From NCBI GenBank assembly GCA_025350325.1, contig JANXYB010000078.1:1-64000 (forward strand): a stretch of DNA of 64,000 nt. The letters run 5' to 3'. The position numbers were made by a program, and so were the translations under genes. The stretch is from Acidobacteriaceae bacterium (lineage in GTDB: Bacteria; Acidobacteriota; Terriglobia; Terriglobales; Acidobacteriaceae). Below are positions 43,015 to 52,681 of this stretch, piece by piece. Below the pieces are notes generated by a model. That model made no database searches, was not told the DNA's origin, and saw only the letters and a list, made by a program, of their open reading frames with translations. Within the stretch, counting starts at the first letter, position 1; the number at the start of each line of letters is the position of its first letter.

Positions 43015-44987
43015 CGTTTTCGCTCTCCCGGCTTCTACCCGCAGCGGCCCTGCTGGCCGCGCTCTCCGCATCTTTTTGGGCAGCGGCCCAGACTAACCCC
43101 GCGCCGCCGCAATCCTCTAACCAGACGGCGCCAACCGCCCAGCCCGCACCGGCCGCCCAGCCGGCAATTATGCCTACCGGCAAAGTCATCTTCTCCCGCT
43201 CTTACGACGACAACGGCAAAACCACAACTACCGCTCCTCCCGCAATCCAAATGGCCGCTGCCCCTTCCGTTGCGGACGCCGATCGCCAGGCCATAACCTT
43301 CACCGACTTCGACATGGACGTGCGCCTGCGCACTGGCGACCACCAGATAGCCGTGCGCGCACTCATCACCGTCCGTAACACCGGCAAGATCGCGCTGCCC
43401 AAAATTCCCTTACAAATATCGTCCACTTTGAATTGGGATCGCATTCGCGCCGCCGGCCGCGACATGTCGTTTGTCGTCGCCACTCTCAATTCCGATGCCG
43501 ATCACACCGGGCAGCTCCACGAGGCAGCTGTTTCGCTCAACGAGCCTCTGGCTCCCGGCGCTACCGTTCAGTTCGACGTCACCTACTCCGGCACCATTCC
43601 CGTCTCTTCACAGCGTCTGCTCATGCTTGGAACCCCCTCCGAAGCTGCCCTGCACTCTGACTGGGACCAGATCAGCCCTGAGTTCACCGGTCTGCGCGGT
43701 TTCGGCAACGTAGTCTGGTATCCCGCCTCGAGCGTTCCCGTCGTCCTCGGCGACGGTGCGCGCCTGTTCGATGAGATCGGCACCCACAAACTCCACCTTT
43801 CCGGCGCGACCTTCCGCCTGCGCCTCACCGTGGAATTCCCGCACGGCCAACCGCCGACCATCACCCTCATCAATGGCCAGCCCTGCCCGCTCACCGTCAC
43901 CGACGCGGCAGCCCTCAACGCCGATGTGCCCGGCGTTGCGACATGCGCCTCTGCACCCTTGCCGCTCAGCTTTGACGCGCCGAGCCTTTTCGTGGCCGTG
44001 CGCAAGGCTCATTCCGGTGCCAACATAACCGGCTTCACCACGCCTGAGAACGAAGTGGCCGTCCAGAGTTGGCTCGCCTCCGCTGCCGCTGTCACGCCGT
44101 TCATCGACCGTTGGCTTGGCCCCCACCCCAGCGCCCAACTCACGCTTCTCGACCTCTCCGATCCCGACGATGCTCCCTTTGAAACCGGCGCAATGATGGC
44201 GATCAGCCTGCGCGAGTCCACCCCGCAACAGCAGCAAAACGTGCTCGCTCACGCCCTTACCCACGCCTTTCTGACTGCACCTTCTATTCACGCTCCCCCG
44301 TGGCTTAACGAGGGCGTGGCCTTCTTCATTGGCACGCTCTGGGCAGAGAAGCAGCAGGGCAGGCCCCAGGCTCTCGCCATGCTTGAGGGCGGCCGTTCGG
44401 CTCTCGCATTCGCCGAGCCCGCGAGCCCCGGAGAGAGCGCGGGCCAACCGCTCGACGCCGCTATCTCACCTTCCTATTACCGCGCAAAGGCGGCCTATAT
44501 TTTCTGGATGCTCCGCGACCTTGCCGGCGACGAAGCTCTCTCCGCCGCCCTCCGCGCCGACCCATCCAGCGCCACAGGGGCGGACACTTCAGCTTCCGCG
44601 CGCTTCAGCAACCTGCTGCGCAAGGGAGATGGCCACCGCGACCTATCCTGGTTTTTTTCCGATTGGATCGATGCCGACAAGGGCCTGCCCGATCTCACCA
44701 TCGACAAGGTATTTCCCAACGCGGTTCAGTCCGGCAACTGGCTCGTCTCCGTCACGGTTTCAAATGCCGGATACGCCGCTGCCGAAGTTCCCGTGTCGGT
44801 GCGGTCGGCCACAAACACTACCAGCGAACGCATTCTCATCCCTGCGCGCGGCACCATCACTCACCGACTCTTGGTCCAAGGCAAACCTACCGAGGTGCAG
44901 CTCAACGACGGCATCGTCCCCGAAACGCAGGCCAGCGTCCACATCACCCACCTCGACCAGCCTGCCGACCAGCCGCCTCCGCAGTAA
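43011..44987 (+). CDS. M1/M61-like metallopeptidase relative with disrupted HExxH
   Basis: The 658 residues begin with a signal peptide (about 5-26) and a Pro/Ala/Gln-rich stretch. Beta-sandwich N-terminal regions follow, then a gluzincin-like domain. The zinc motif reads HALTH at 414-418, with the WLNEGVAFF segment (E434) 15 residues later as in this superfamily. The catalytic Glu of HExxH is replaced by Ala, confirmed by the codons CAC GCC CTT ACC CAC. The protein is therefore probably inactive as a peptidase but may still bind metal or peptides. A C-terminal beta-sandwich (about 560-650) follows. It starts in an ATGA overlap with rlmB. Confidence 0.78.
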   Translation: MTFSLSRLLPAAALLAALSASFWAAAQTNPAPPQSSNQTAPTAQPAPAAQPAIMPTGKVIFSRSYDDNGKTTTTAPPAIQMAAAPSVADADRQAITFTDFDMDVRLRTGDHQIAVRALITVRNTGKIALPKIPLQISSTLNWDRIRAAGRDMSFVVATLNSDADHTGQLHEAAVSLNEPLAPGATVQFDVTYSGTIPVSSQRLLMLGTPSEAALHSDWDQISPEFTGLRGFGNVVWYPASSVPVVLGDGARLFDEIGTHKLHLSGATFRLRLTVEFPHGQPPTITLINGQPCPLTVTDAAALNADVPGVATCASAPLPLSFDAPSLFVAVRKAHSGANITGFTTPENEVAVQSWLASAAAVTPFIDRWLGPHPSAQLTLLDLSDPDDAPFETGAMMAISLRESTPQQQQNVLAHALTHAFLTAPSIHAPPWLNEGVAFFIGTLWAEKQQGRPQALAMLEGGRSALAFAEPASPGESAGQPLDAAISPSYYRAKAAYIFWMLRDLAGDEALSAALRADPSSATGADTSASARFSNLLRKGDGHRDLSWFFSDWIDADKGLPDLTIDKVFPNAVQSGNWLVSVTVSNAGYAAAEVPVSVRSATNTTSERILIPARGTITHRLLVQGKPTEVQLNDGIVPETQASVHITHLDQPADQPPPQ

Positions 44988-45073
44988 TACTTGCTCGCGT
45001 GGAAAGTCTCAATCATCCCCTCAACCCAAAGTCTGATGCGCATCTTCCTCTTCCCTGCGACGATTGCCGGACG

Positions 45074-46498
45074 ATGCACAGCGAACGGCAATCCGGGCGG
45101 CAAATGGGCGTGTGGGCCGCCACCGCGGTCGTCACCGGTGAAGCCATTTCGCTCGGCATCTTCCTCACCCCCGCAGCTATGGCGCGCTCTCTTGGTTCGC
45201 CCGCCCTGCTCGCGGCTGTCTGGTGCGGCATGGCGGTCATCACGCTCGCCGGAGCCCTGTGCTTTACCGAACTCGCCATCCGCAATCCCCAAGACGGCGG
45301 CGAGTACCTGTATCTCCGTCGCGGATTCGGCCCGCGCGTGGCCTTTCTTTATGGATGGATGGCCGCAATCGTCATGTATCCCGGTGTGGCCGCGGCCCTC
45401 TGCGTCGGCATTGTCCCCTATGTTCAATCGCTGATGAGAGTTTCTCCAGCCATCGCCGCAACGCTGCCTGCCGCCATCCTGATCGGCCTCGGCGCGCTCA
45501 ACTATTGCGGCACGCGTCTATCGAGCGGAGGGATGACCACGCTCAACTGGCTCAAGATTCCCGTACTCGTATCACTCGTAGGATGGGCTCTCCTTTCAGG
45601 CCACGCCACACTGGCAAATCTCGCACCGCTCACAGTCCGTCGCACCGGATCTGGCCCGCTCATCGCAGCCGTCGCGGGAGCCGCAATCAGCGCCTTCTTC
45701 TGCTTCGGAGGCTGGTGGGAAGCAGGAAAAATTGCCGGCCAGGTGCGCAATCCTCAGCGCAACCTTCCGGTTGCGTTTTCAGGGGGCGTCCTCATCGTCA
45801 CCGCGCTCTACCTGCTGGTCAGCTTCGCCTTCGTTGCCGTCGTTCCCATGCAGCAGATCCAATCGAACACCGCGTTCGTCGCGCAATTTGGGCAGGCGCT
45901 TTTTGGATCGGCAGGGGTCCGAGTCCTTTCTGCCTGCGTGGTGTTGAGCGTGCTTGGCGGACTGATGGTCATCAGCATGGCCGTGCCGCGTGTCACCTAC
46001 GCCTTGGCTCGAAGTGAATCCGAAAGTGAATTGCCACGCGAATCCGCAACCATATCCAGACGTGCATCGAACGGCAAAGAACCGACCCCGACGCGTGTGC
46101 TCGCCGCCTTCGGCCGTCTCCATCCCCGGTTTCAAACCCCAGCCAACGCCGTACTTCTTCAAACCGGCATGGCATTGCTTGTCCTTAGCCTCGGCGCCTT
46201 CGATCGCATTCTCGCATTCATCATCTTTTCTGCCGTGGTGTTTTTAGCCCTGACCGTTGCCACACTCTTCCGCGTCATCCCGCCGGTCCGTCGCTGGTGG
46301 TTTCCGATCGCGCCCATCGTCTTTCTATGCGGCAGCGGAATCCTTGCCGCCATGCTCCTCATGCACAGCCCCGGCCCTTCACTCGTGGGCGCCGTGATTG
46401 TCCTGCTTGGACTCCCCGCCCGCTGGCTGCTGGTCCGCGCCAACGGCCCAGCGGGAACGACCGTTCGCGAGTCCTCTACCGAACCTATCTCGCCATGA
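45074..46498 (+). CDS. APC superfamily amino acid permease
   Basis: From the ATG at 45074 the protein has 474 residues and about 12 transmembrane helices. The first helix shows the APC signature GEAISLGIFLTPAAMARSLG, and later FFCFGGWWEAGKIAGQVRNPQRNLP matches the helix 6 to 7 region. A charged cytoplasmic loop (SESESELPRESA) interrupts the second half. The family carries amino acids or polyamines; the substrate is not evident. The frame is open far upstream, but that part overlaps the peptidase-like gene. Confidence 0.88.
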   Translation: MHSERQSGRQMGVWAATAVVTGEAISLGIFLTPAAMARSLGSPALLAAVWCGMAVITLAGALCFTELAIRNPQDGGEYLYLRRGFGPRVAFLYGWMAAIVMYPGVAAALCVGIVPYVQSLMRVSPAIAATLPAAILIGLGALNYCGTRLSSGGMTTLNWLKIPVLVSLVGWALLSGHATLANLAPLTVRRTGSGPLIAAVAGAAISAFFCFGGWWEAGKIAGQVRNPQRNLPVAFSGGVLIVTALYLLVSFAFVAVVPMQQIQSNTAFVAQFGQALFGSAGVRVLSACVVLSVLGGLMVISMAVPRVTYALARSESESELPRESATISRRASNGKEPTPTRVLAAFGRLHPRFQTPANAVLLQTGMALLVLSLGAFDRILAFIIFSAVVFLALTVATLFRVIPPVRRWWFPIAPIVFLCGSGILAAMLLMHSPGPSLVGAVIVLLGLPARWLLVRANGPAGTTVRESSTEPISP

Positions 46499-46518
46499 CC
46501 AATCACTCTGCCGTCGTC

Positions 46519-46580
46519 CCGGTCCTTAGTCCCTAGTCTTTAGTGCCTAACCCCTGACTCTTGGTCCCCTGGTCCCTGCC
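46519..46580. repeat. degenerate C/T-rich short tandem repeat
   Basis: About 60 bases contain six or more imperfect copies of an 8-11-base unit with the core (C/T)T(A/G)GTCCCT. A related stretch (CTGGTCCCTAGCC) lies at about 47274-47286, just before the second AhpD-like gene. It is not coding and not a recognisable operator. Confidence 0.45.
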
Positions 46581-46601
46581 CTGCTCACTGGAGAAAACCC
46601 A

Positions 46602-47189
46602 ATGCCCCATATCGCCCTTCCCCCCGGCCACATCGGTATTCGCGGTCCCATGGCTTTCCGCCCCGAAACGGCGCGCCCGCTCAACGATCTTGTCGAAATT
46701 CTGCTCACCGGCCCCAGCACTCTTAGCAAAGGGGAACGCGAACTCATCGCTGCCTACGTCTCCAGCCGCAACTGCACGCACTTTTGCGCCAGCATTCACG
46801 GCGCTATCGCCGCAGCGCATCTGGGCGGCGACGAAGCCCTGGTCAAGCAGGTCAAGACCGACTTCACCCATGCCGACATCAGCCCCAAGCTCAAAACCCT
46901 GCTCGCCATCGCCGGTAAGGTTCAACAGGATGGCAAACTTGTGACCACCTCCGATGTTGAAGCCGCGCGCAAGCACGGCGCGACCGATCTTGAAATTCAC
47001 GACACCGTGCTGATCGCCGCCGCCTTCTGCATGTACAACCGCTATGTCGACGGCCTCGATACCGATCAGCCCGACGATGAAGCGCTCTACCGCGAACGCG
47101 GCCGCAACGTAGCCCGCAATGGCTATGTAACTACGAGCAAAGAATACTTAGGCGAAAACGCCAGCGCCACTGCCCATTTAAGTGCGTGA
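46602..47189 (+). CDS. AhpD-like/carboxymuconolactone decarboxylase family protein, first of a tandem pair
   Basis: The 195 residues match the CMD/AhpD family: a helical bundle with the redox motif in SSRNCTHFCASIHGA (CxxxC) at about 54-68. Members of the alkylhydroperoxidase branch reduce peroxides or act in disulfide exchange. It lacks the catalytic residues needed for lactone decarboxylation. A close paralogue (over half identical) follows about 120 bases downstream. GGAGA precedes the ATG. Confidence 0.85.
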   Translation: MPHIALPPGHIGIRGPMAFRPETARPLNDLVEILLTGPSTLSKGERELIAAYVSSRNCTHFCASIHGAIAAAHLGGDEALVKQVKTDFTHADISPKLKTLLAIAGKVQQDGKLVTTSDVEAARKHGATDLEIHDTVLIAAAFCMYNRYVDGLDTDQPDDEALYRERGRNVARNGYVTTSKEYLGENASATAHLSA

Positions 47190-47306
47190 AACAATGACCA
47201 ACGCGAGTGCCGCACCCTTTCCGCATTGCGCAAAGGGTGGGAAAGCACAAGCTTCAATCGACCCATAACTTCCTGGTCCCTAGCCTCTATCGTTGAGGAG
47301 TTCCCC

Positions 47307-47864
47307 ATGCCGCACATCAATCTTCCCGAAGGCATACCCGGCATCAGCGCCGCATTCGCCTTTCGCCCCGAGACCGCCAAGCCTATGCGCGCATTGGCGC
47401 ACATCCTTCTTCACGAACCCAACACCCTCACCCCCGGCGAGCGCGAACTCATCGCGACCTACGTCTCCTCGCGCAACTGCACCACGTTTTGCGCACTGAG
47501 CCACGGAGCCGCCGCAGCCAATCATCTTGGCGATGCCACAATTGTTGAAAAGGTGAAGGCCGACTTCCTTACCGCGCCGGTCAGTCCCAAGCTCAAATCA
47601 CTCTTGGTCATTGCAGGAAAAGTGCAGCAGGACGGCAAGCTAGTCACCAAGAGCGACGTAGCAGCCGCGCGGCAGCAGGGCGCCACCGACCGCGAAATTC
47701 ACGATACGGTGCTGATCGCTGCCGCCTTCTCGATGTACAACCGCTACGTCGACGGCCTCGGCACCTGGCAGCCCAGTGACCCGGCGATGTACGAGCAAAT
47801 GGGCAAGCATCTCGCTGAAGAGGGCTACAACCCTCCGTCGATGCGCTCGCCCACAAACGCCTAA
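47307..47864 (+). CDS. AhpD-like/carboxymuconolactone decarboxylase family protein, second of a tandem pair
   Basis: The start at 47307 follows GAGGAG at six bases and gives 185 residues. It is clearly a duplicate of the preceding gene: both share the same N-terminal MPHI pattern, GERELIA-TYVSSRNC, SPKLKSLLVIAGKVQQDGK and the NRYVDGL segment. The redox motif CTTFC is retained (SSRNCTTFCALSHGA), so both copies may be active. The duplication is old, as synonymous and terminal sequences have diverged. Confidence 0.85.
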   Translation: MPHINLPEGIPGISAAFAFRPETAKPMRALAHILLHEPNTLTPGERELIATYVSSRNCTTFCALSHGAAAANHLGDATIVEKVKADFLTAPVSPKLKSLLVIAGKVQQDGKLVTKSDVAAARQQGATDREIHDTVLIAAAFSMYNRYVDGLGTWQPSDPAMYEQMGKHLAEEGYNPPSMRSPTNA

Positions 47865-47897
47865 ACCGCCCCAATGATGCGCAAAGAGTCGCCGCGG

Positions 47898-49436
47898 CTA
47901 TTCGTCCTTCTTTGCGTTGCGCGCCTTCACTTTGAACCAGATGGGTGTCCCCTGAAATCCGAAAGCCCCGCGTATCTGGTTTTCCAAAAACCGCTCAAAC
48001 GAGAAATGCAGCTTGATGTCGCGGTCTGTGAACAGCACAAAGGTAGGCGGCGCCACCGCAGCCTGCGTCATGTAGAAGATGCGTATCCGCTTGGCCATCG
48101 GCACCGGTGCGCGCTGAAAGTCGATCTTGTCGAGGAAGCGATTCATCTGCCCCGTCGTCACGCGCTTGCGCCGCTCTGCAGCCACTGCCTTGACCTCGTT
48201 GAGTACACGGCCTAGTCCGGTTCCTTCCAATGCCGAAAGAAAAATCACCGGCGCATAATGCAGGTACTTCAACACCGTGCGCAATTGTTTCTCAAAAATT
48301 TCCCGGTCCGCTGCGGGCTTGCCGTCGGTGCGCCCCGTGGTGACCGCATCCCACTTGTTCACCAGGATGATCACACTGCGTCCGCTCTCGTGCGCATAGC
48401 CACCAATGGTGGCATCTGCCGCCGTCACGCCCTCGGCCGCATCTATTACGAGCAATGCCACGTCGGCTGCTTCAAGGTGCCGCCGGGCCATCACCACGCT
48501 CATCTTTTCAGCCATCAAGTGCGTCTTGCCCTTGCGTCGAATGCCGGCCGTATCGACAAACCGAAACTGCTGCCCTTCGAATTCAACTACTTCGTCAACC
48601 GCGTCGCGCGTGGTGCCCGGTACCGGCGAAACGATGGCTCGCGAGGTCCCCGTCAATGCATTCAGCAGAGTGGACTTGCCAACATTAGGCCGTCCGATAA
48701 TCGCTACCGATGTCTCATGCTGTTCAAACTCGCCGTGGGTACGATGCAGCGGACGACCTTCTTCGCCCACCTCGTCGTAAGTCGCTCCCGGAGCCACCGG
48801 GCCGCCCTCCGAGATCTCGTCTTCTTCTGCCTGTTCGTCCTCAGATTCCTGGGCTTCGTCGGCCTCTTCGTCCGGCAGCGGAGCCGGTATCGCGTCTGCA
48901 ATCCCATCCAGAAGCTCGCCGATGCCCAGCCCGTGTTCCGAGCTGATCGGGAACACGTTCTTGAGCCCTAGCTGGCGAAAATTCTCCGCGGCGTAGGCCA
49001 TCGCCTCGCCCTCAACCTTGTTCACCGCCAGGAAAACCGGTTTGTGCCCGTGCAGCAGCAAGCGCACCAAGTCGTAGTCGGGGCTGGCCAACTCTGTCCG
49101 CGCATCGACGACTAGAATCAGGGCCTCTGCCTCTTCGAGCGCGACCTTGGCCTGGGCGTAAATCTCCGTTGGAATCAGCTCCGGATCATCGGGAACAATG
49201 CCCCCCGTATCTACCAGCCGGTAGCGCCGGCCGAGCCACTCAAATTCACCGTAAATGCGGTCGCGGGTTATGCCTGGCTCGTCGCCGACAATGGAGCGGC
49301 GGCTTTTGGTAAGCCGGTTAAACAACGTAGATTTGCCCACGTTAGGACGACCCACAATCGCTACCAGCGGCAGCGTTTCCGCACCAGGTTGAGAGGGTAT
49401 AACCGATCTGCGATACGTAGGCAAAGTACTCTCCAA
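47898..49436 (-). CDS. der: ribosome biogenesis GTPase Der (EngA)
   Basis: The 512-residue protein has two GTPase domains, each starting GRPNVGKSTL (near 29 and 249), with DTGG and DTAG G3 motifs and NKxD G4 motifs, followed by a KH-like domain. An acidic linker of about 45 residues rich in Glu and Asp separates the G domains and is longer than in E. coli Der. Der is needed for 50S subunit assembly. The gene is convergent with the AhpD-like pair. Confidence 0.96.
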   Translation of the reverse strand: MESTLPTYRRSVIPSQPGAETLPLVAIVGRPNVGKSTLFNRLTKSRRSIVGDEPGITRDRIYGEFEWLGRRYRLVDTGGIVPDDPELIPTEIYAQAKVALEEAEALILVVDARTELASPDYDLVRLLLHGHKPVFLAVNKVEGEAMAYAAENFRQLGLKNVFPISSEHGLGIGELLDGIADAIPAPLPDEEADEAQESEDEQAEEDEISEGGPVAPGATYDEVGEEGRPLHRTHGEFEQHETSVAIIGRPNVGKSTLLNALTGTSRAIVSPVPGTTRDAVDEVVEFEGQQFRFVDTAGIRRKGKTHLMAEKMSVVMARRHLEAADVALLVIDAAEGVTAADATIGGYAHESGRSVIILVNKWDAVTTGRTDGKPAADREIFEKQLRTVLKYLHYAPVIFLSALEGTGLGRVLNEVKAVAAERRKRVTTGQMNRFLDKIDFQRAPVPMAKRIRIFYMTQAAVAPPTFVLFTDRDIKLHFSFERFLENQIRGAFGFQGTPIWFKVKARNAKKDE

Positions 49437-49551
49437 ACTGTAGAACGCGCCGCTCCCATCAGCGATTCAAGCTTCAGAGCGGCTCTCTCAGTCTACCTTC
49501 CCCCGGGTTTAGCCGTTTCGTCACTATGATGGAAGCAGTACTTCGGCCCTC

Positions 49552-51567
49552 ATGCCTCCCACTGAAACCACAACCCGCACCCTGCCTAGCCTGCACGAGT
49601 TCTTTGCCCCCGGCGGCATCCTGGCGCGTTCGTCGCTGCCGTACGAATACCGCCCCGGCCAGCTTGAAATGGCCAAGGCCGTCGAGCGTGCCCTCAGCGA
49701 GCGCCGCCATCTCATCGTCGAAGCCGGCACCGGCACCGGCAAGACCCTGGCCTACCTGCTGCCCGCCCTGCGCACCGGCCAGCGCGTCATCGTCTCCACG
49801 GGAACCAAGGCGCTTCAAGACCAACTCTACTTTCGCGATATCCCCTTTCTAGAAACGCTGCTCGGCAGCCTGCGCGTCTGCTATATGAAAGGTCGCGCCA
49901 ACTATCTTTGCCGCCACAAGCTGGCCGCTCTAAGCACGCAACCGATCCTGTCTGGCCTCGAAGAAATCGATCAGTACCACCAGATTGCCGAGTGGGAAAA
50001 GATCACCGAGACCGGCGACCGTTCCGAGCTATCCGGCATGCCGGAGTCGAGCGCGCTGTGGCACAAGCTCGACGCGCGCAGTGAGAATTGCCTGGGCTCG
50101 ACCTGCCCCGACTACCGCCGCTGCTTCATCACCGAGATGCGGCGCAATGCCCTCGAATCAGACATCATCATCGTCAACCACCACCTCTTTTTTGCCGACC
50201 TCTCCGTCAAGCAGGAGGCGGCAGGCGCGCCCGATGTTGGCATCCTTCCTGAGGCTGCGGCCGTTATCTTCGACGAGGCCCACGAATTGGAGGACGTAGC
50301 CTCAAGCTACTTCGGGCTCTCTGTCTCGAACATCCGCTTTGAAGAGCTGGCGCGCGACACCGACACGCTTTTGCGCGGTAAAGAGGGAGCCCACAAGCTG
50401 CCCGCCGCCACTCAACAACTCCGCGACCGTGCGCGCATGTTTTTTGCCGGCCTGCCCATGGCGGGTGATGGCCGCCAGCCTTTTCTAGATCGCGAAGAAT
50501 TCCTCGAAAGCTCGGGCGATTTATACATGGCCGTCCGCGCCACCCTTCGCCTGCTTGAGGCGGAGATGGATCAGCTCACCGGCGTCGACGAAGCCCAGGG
50601 CCTGCGCAAACGCACCACCCGCCTGCGTACCGAGCTTGAATTTCTGCTTGAATCAAACGCCAGCAACATGGTCTATTGGCTTGAGCGCCGCATGTCCGGC
50701 GTGCCGCAGGATCGGTCCGCAACCACCCGCGGCGTAAGCCTCCGGTCGCAATCCCGCACCACGTTCCTGCAGGCCACGCCCATCGACGTCTCCCAATTGC
50801 TGTCGGAAATGGTCTTTGAAACCATCCCCACCGTTGTGCTCACCTCCGCTACGCTGACCGTGCAAGGCGGGTTTGAACACATGCGCAAGCGCGTTGGCCT
50901 TACTGAAGCCCGCGAACTCGTCGTCCCATCCCATTTCCGCTATGGCGAACAGGCCTTGCTCTACCTGCCGCCCAACATGCCCGACCCGCGCGAACCCGAT
51001 TTCCCCGAAGCCGCCGCGACCTGTATTCGCCGCGTACTTGAGATCACTCGGGGCCGCGCCTTTTGCCTCTTCACCAGCTACGCGCAGATGCGCGATCTCT
51101 ACGAACGCCTGTTACCGGTGCTCGACTATCCCATCCTGCTGCACGGCACCGCGCCCCGCAAGGCTCTGCTTGAACAGTTCCGCAGCACCCCCAACGCCGT
51201 GCTCTTTGGTACCGCCAGTTTCTGGCAAGGGGTCGACGTGCAAGGCGAAGCGCTGAGTTGCGTCATCATCGATCGCCTGCCCTTTGCCGTGCCCAGCGAC
51301 CCCGTCGTGCAAGCCCGCATGAAGGCCATTGAAGAAGCCGGCGGCAAACCCTTCTTCGACTACCAGGTGCCCGCCGCCGTGCTCACTCTCAAGCAAGGAT
51401 TTGGCCGCCTCATCCGATCCCTCGAAGACCGCGGCGTACTGGTCCTGCTCGACAACCGCATCCGCACCAAGAGATACGGCCAGACATTCCTGGCCAGCCT
51501 CCCGCCCTACCGCATGACGACGACCATCACAGATGTTGAAGCGTTCTTTGAAACGACGGTTACATAG
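49552..51567 (+). CDS. ATP-dependent DNA helicase of the DinG/XPD (Rad3) family
   Basis: The 671 residues contain Walker A EAGTGTGKTLAYLL near residue 61, a DEAH box (FDEAHELED) and the C-terminal motifs FGTASFWQGVDVQGEALS and QGFGRLIRS. Cysteines in YLC, NCLGSTC and RRC between motifs I and II fit the [4Fe-4S] cluster of XPD/DinG enzymes. These enzymes unwind DNA 5' to 3', acting in repair and removal of R-loops. No exonuclease domain is fused. YoaA is the closest E. coli relative by architecture. No ribosome-binding site is clear at the chosen ATG. Confidence 0.92.
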   Translation: MPPTETTTRTLPSLHEFFAPGGILARSSLPYEYRPGQLEMAKAVERALSERRHLIVEAGTGTGKTLAYLLPALRTGQRVIVSTGTKALQDQLYFRDIPFLETLLGSLRVCYMKGRANYLCRHKLAALSTQPILSGLEEIDQYHQIAEWEKITETGDRSELSGMPESSALWHKLDARSENCLGSTCPDYRRCFITEMRRNALESDIIIVNHHLFFADLSVKQEAAGAPDVGILPEAAAVIFDEAHELEDVASSYFGLSVSNIRFEELARDTDTLLRGKEGAHKLPAATQQLRDRARMFFAGLPMAGDGRQPFLDREEFLESSGDLYMAVRATLRLLEAEMDQLTGVDEAQGLRKRTTRLRTELEFLLESNASNMVYWLERRMSGVPQDRSATTRGVSLRSQSRTTFLQATPIDVSQLLSEMVFETIPTVVLTSATLTVQGGFEHMRKRVGLTEARELVVPSHFRYGEQALLYLPPNMPDPREPDFPEAAATCIRRVLEITRGRAFCLFTSYAQMRDLYERLLPVLDYPILLHGTAPRKALLEQFRSTPNAVLFGTASFWQGVDVQGEALSCVIIDRLPFAVPSDPVVQARMKAIEEAGGKPFFDYQVPAAVLTLKQGFGRLIRSLEDRGVLVLLDNRIRTKRYGQTFLASLPPYRMTTTITDVEAFFETTVT

Positions 51568-51771
51568 CCAGTCGAAAGGCTATGGTTTTTCATCCTCAGC
51601 GAAACACTTTCAGCGCACTTAATCCGCCGTAAGGTGAGCTTTGAGATGGCAAAAAATGCACGCGTCCATTAAGAACGTGTGGATTAACCTCAATGAGTGA
51701 CTCGGCCCTGGATTCGCCAATCGACATTCCTGCCATGCTAACCTGAACGCGCACTTTTTCGGAGACGACCC

Positions 51772-52179
51772 ATGCGCTACAACCGTTCTGTTCCCCCTTG
51801 CCAGGTGATTCCCGTCCTCCGTTATCCCGACCCCGGCGTAGCGGCGGAATGGCTCGGAAAGGCCTTCGGCTTCACTGTGCGGTTGCGGATTGCGAATCAC
51901 CGGATTCAAATGCGCGCCGGCGAGGGTTGCTTTACCATCGGCGAGGGCAACATAGTTCCGAACCATTCGAGTGCCGTGCAGGTACGCATCGAGAATGCGC
52001 TGAGTCACTGTGAGCGCGCGCGAATTGCGGGCGCCAAAATCCTGACCGAGCCGAAGGATCAGATGTACGGCGAGCGCCAATACGAAGCCGAGGATTTTTA
52101 CGGTCATAGGTGGAATTTCACTGAGACTATCGCTGATGTGGAACCTGAGAGTTATGGCGGCACCTCCGTGAACATCTGA
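51772..52179 (+). CDS. VOC (glyoxalase/bleomycin resistance) family protein
   Basis: The 135 residues show the beta-alpha-beta-beta-beta repeat of the VOC superfamily: VIPVLRYPDPGVAAEWLGKAFG at the start, and a C-terminal GERQYEAEDFYGHRWNFTET with the metal-ligand Glu. Members range from glyoxalase I to antibiotic-binding proteins; this one cannot be assigned further. The gene stands alone. Confidence 0.9.
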   Translation: MRYNRSVPPCQVIPVLRYPDPGVAAEWLGKAFGFTVRLRIANHRIQMRAGEGCFTIGEGNIVPNHSSAVQVRIENALSHCERARIAGAKILTEPKDQMYGERQYEAEDFYGHRWNFTETIADVEPESYGGTSVNI

Positions 52180-52681
52180 GGTTCATTTGTAGCAAGCAAC
52201 GACTCATTCCTGGGGATCGCGAGATGCTGTCATTTAGCGGATAAGGCCGAGGCACTCAGCGAGAACTTTGGCTAGAAGACCTCGGTCTTCTCCGTCCGAA
52301 CGCATCACCGTAAGCACCGGGCAAAAAACTCAAATAACCTCTCCGTCCTGTCCCCATAAACTAAGACTGGCACCCGCCCGACCATTCCTCTTTCGCCTCA
52401 GCCCACTCCGGCAAGCAGCCCTTCGAAATGATCGACCTTGCCTACGATCCGCAGACCTGCGGCCCGATCATGCGTTTGCAGCAAACTCATGGCGCAGACT
52501 TTCACCCGGACGTACGCCTCCCGCAACCGTAATCGTGGTCCCCAGGGTCGAGAGGAAGACAATCGATTCAGTCTCCTGCACATTGGCCTAAATTCAGGGT
52601 ATTGCCAGAGTCAAAAAGCACAAATTGCGAGCCTTTTCGAGCGCAGCCAGAATCCTTGAGCCGCCGCAAACATCTGAGAGA
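52180..52681. other. 502-base intergenic region, only a 34-codon frame of doubtful nature
   Basis: The only thing resembling protein is a short frame at 52428-52532 (starting MIDLAYDPQTCGP) without a ribosome-binding site. It could be a relic. I see no RNA gene. The region upstream of the TolC-like gene should contain its promoter. Confidence 0.4.

Noticed and set aside
43608-44447. 279-codon minus-strand frame opposite the peptidase-like gene
   Set aside because: Shadow frame with no recognisable domain; the plus-strand gene is supported by a signal peptide and motif order.
52428-52532. 34-codon frame starting MIDLAYDPQTCGP
   Set aside because: The composition looks protein-like, but it has no ribosome-binding site and no recognised family, and it is too short to support. 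It may be a gene relic.
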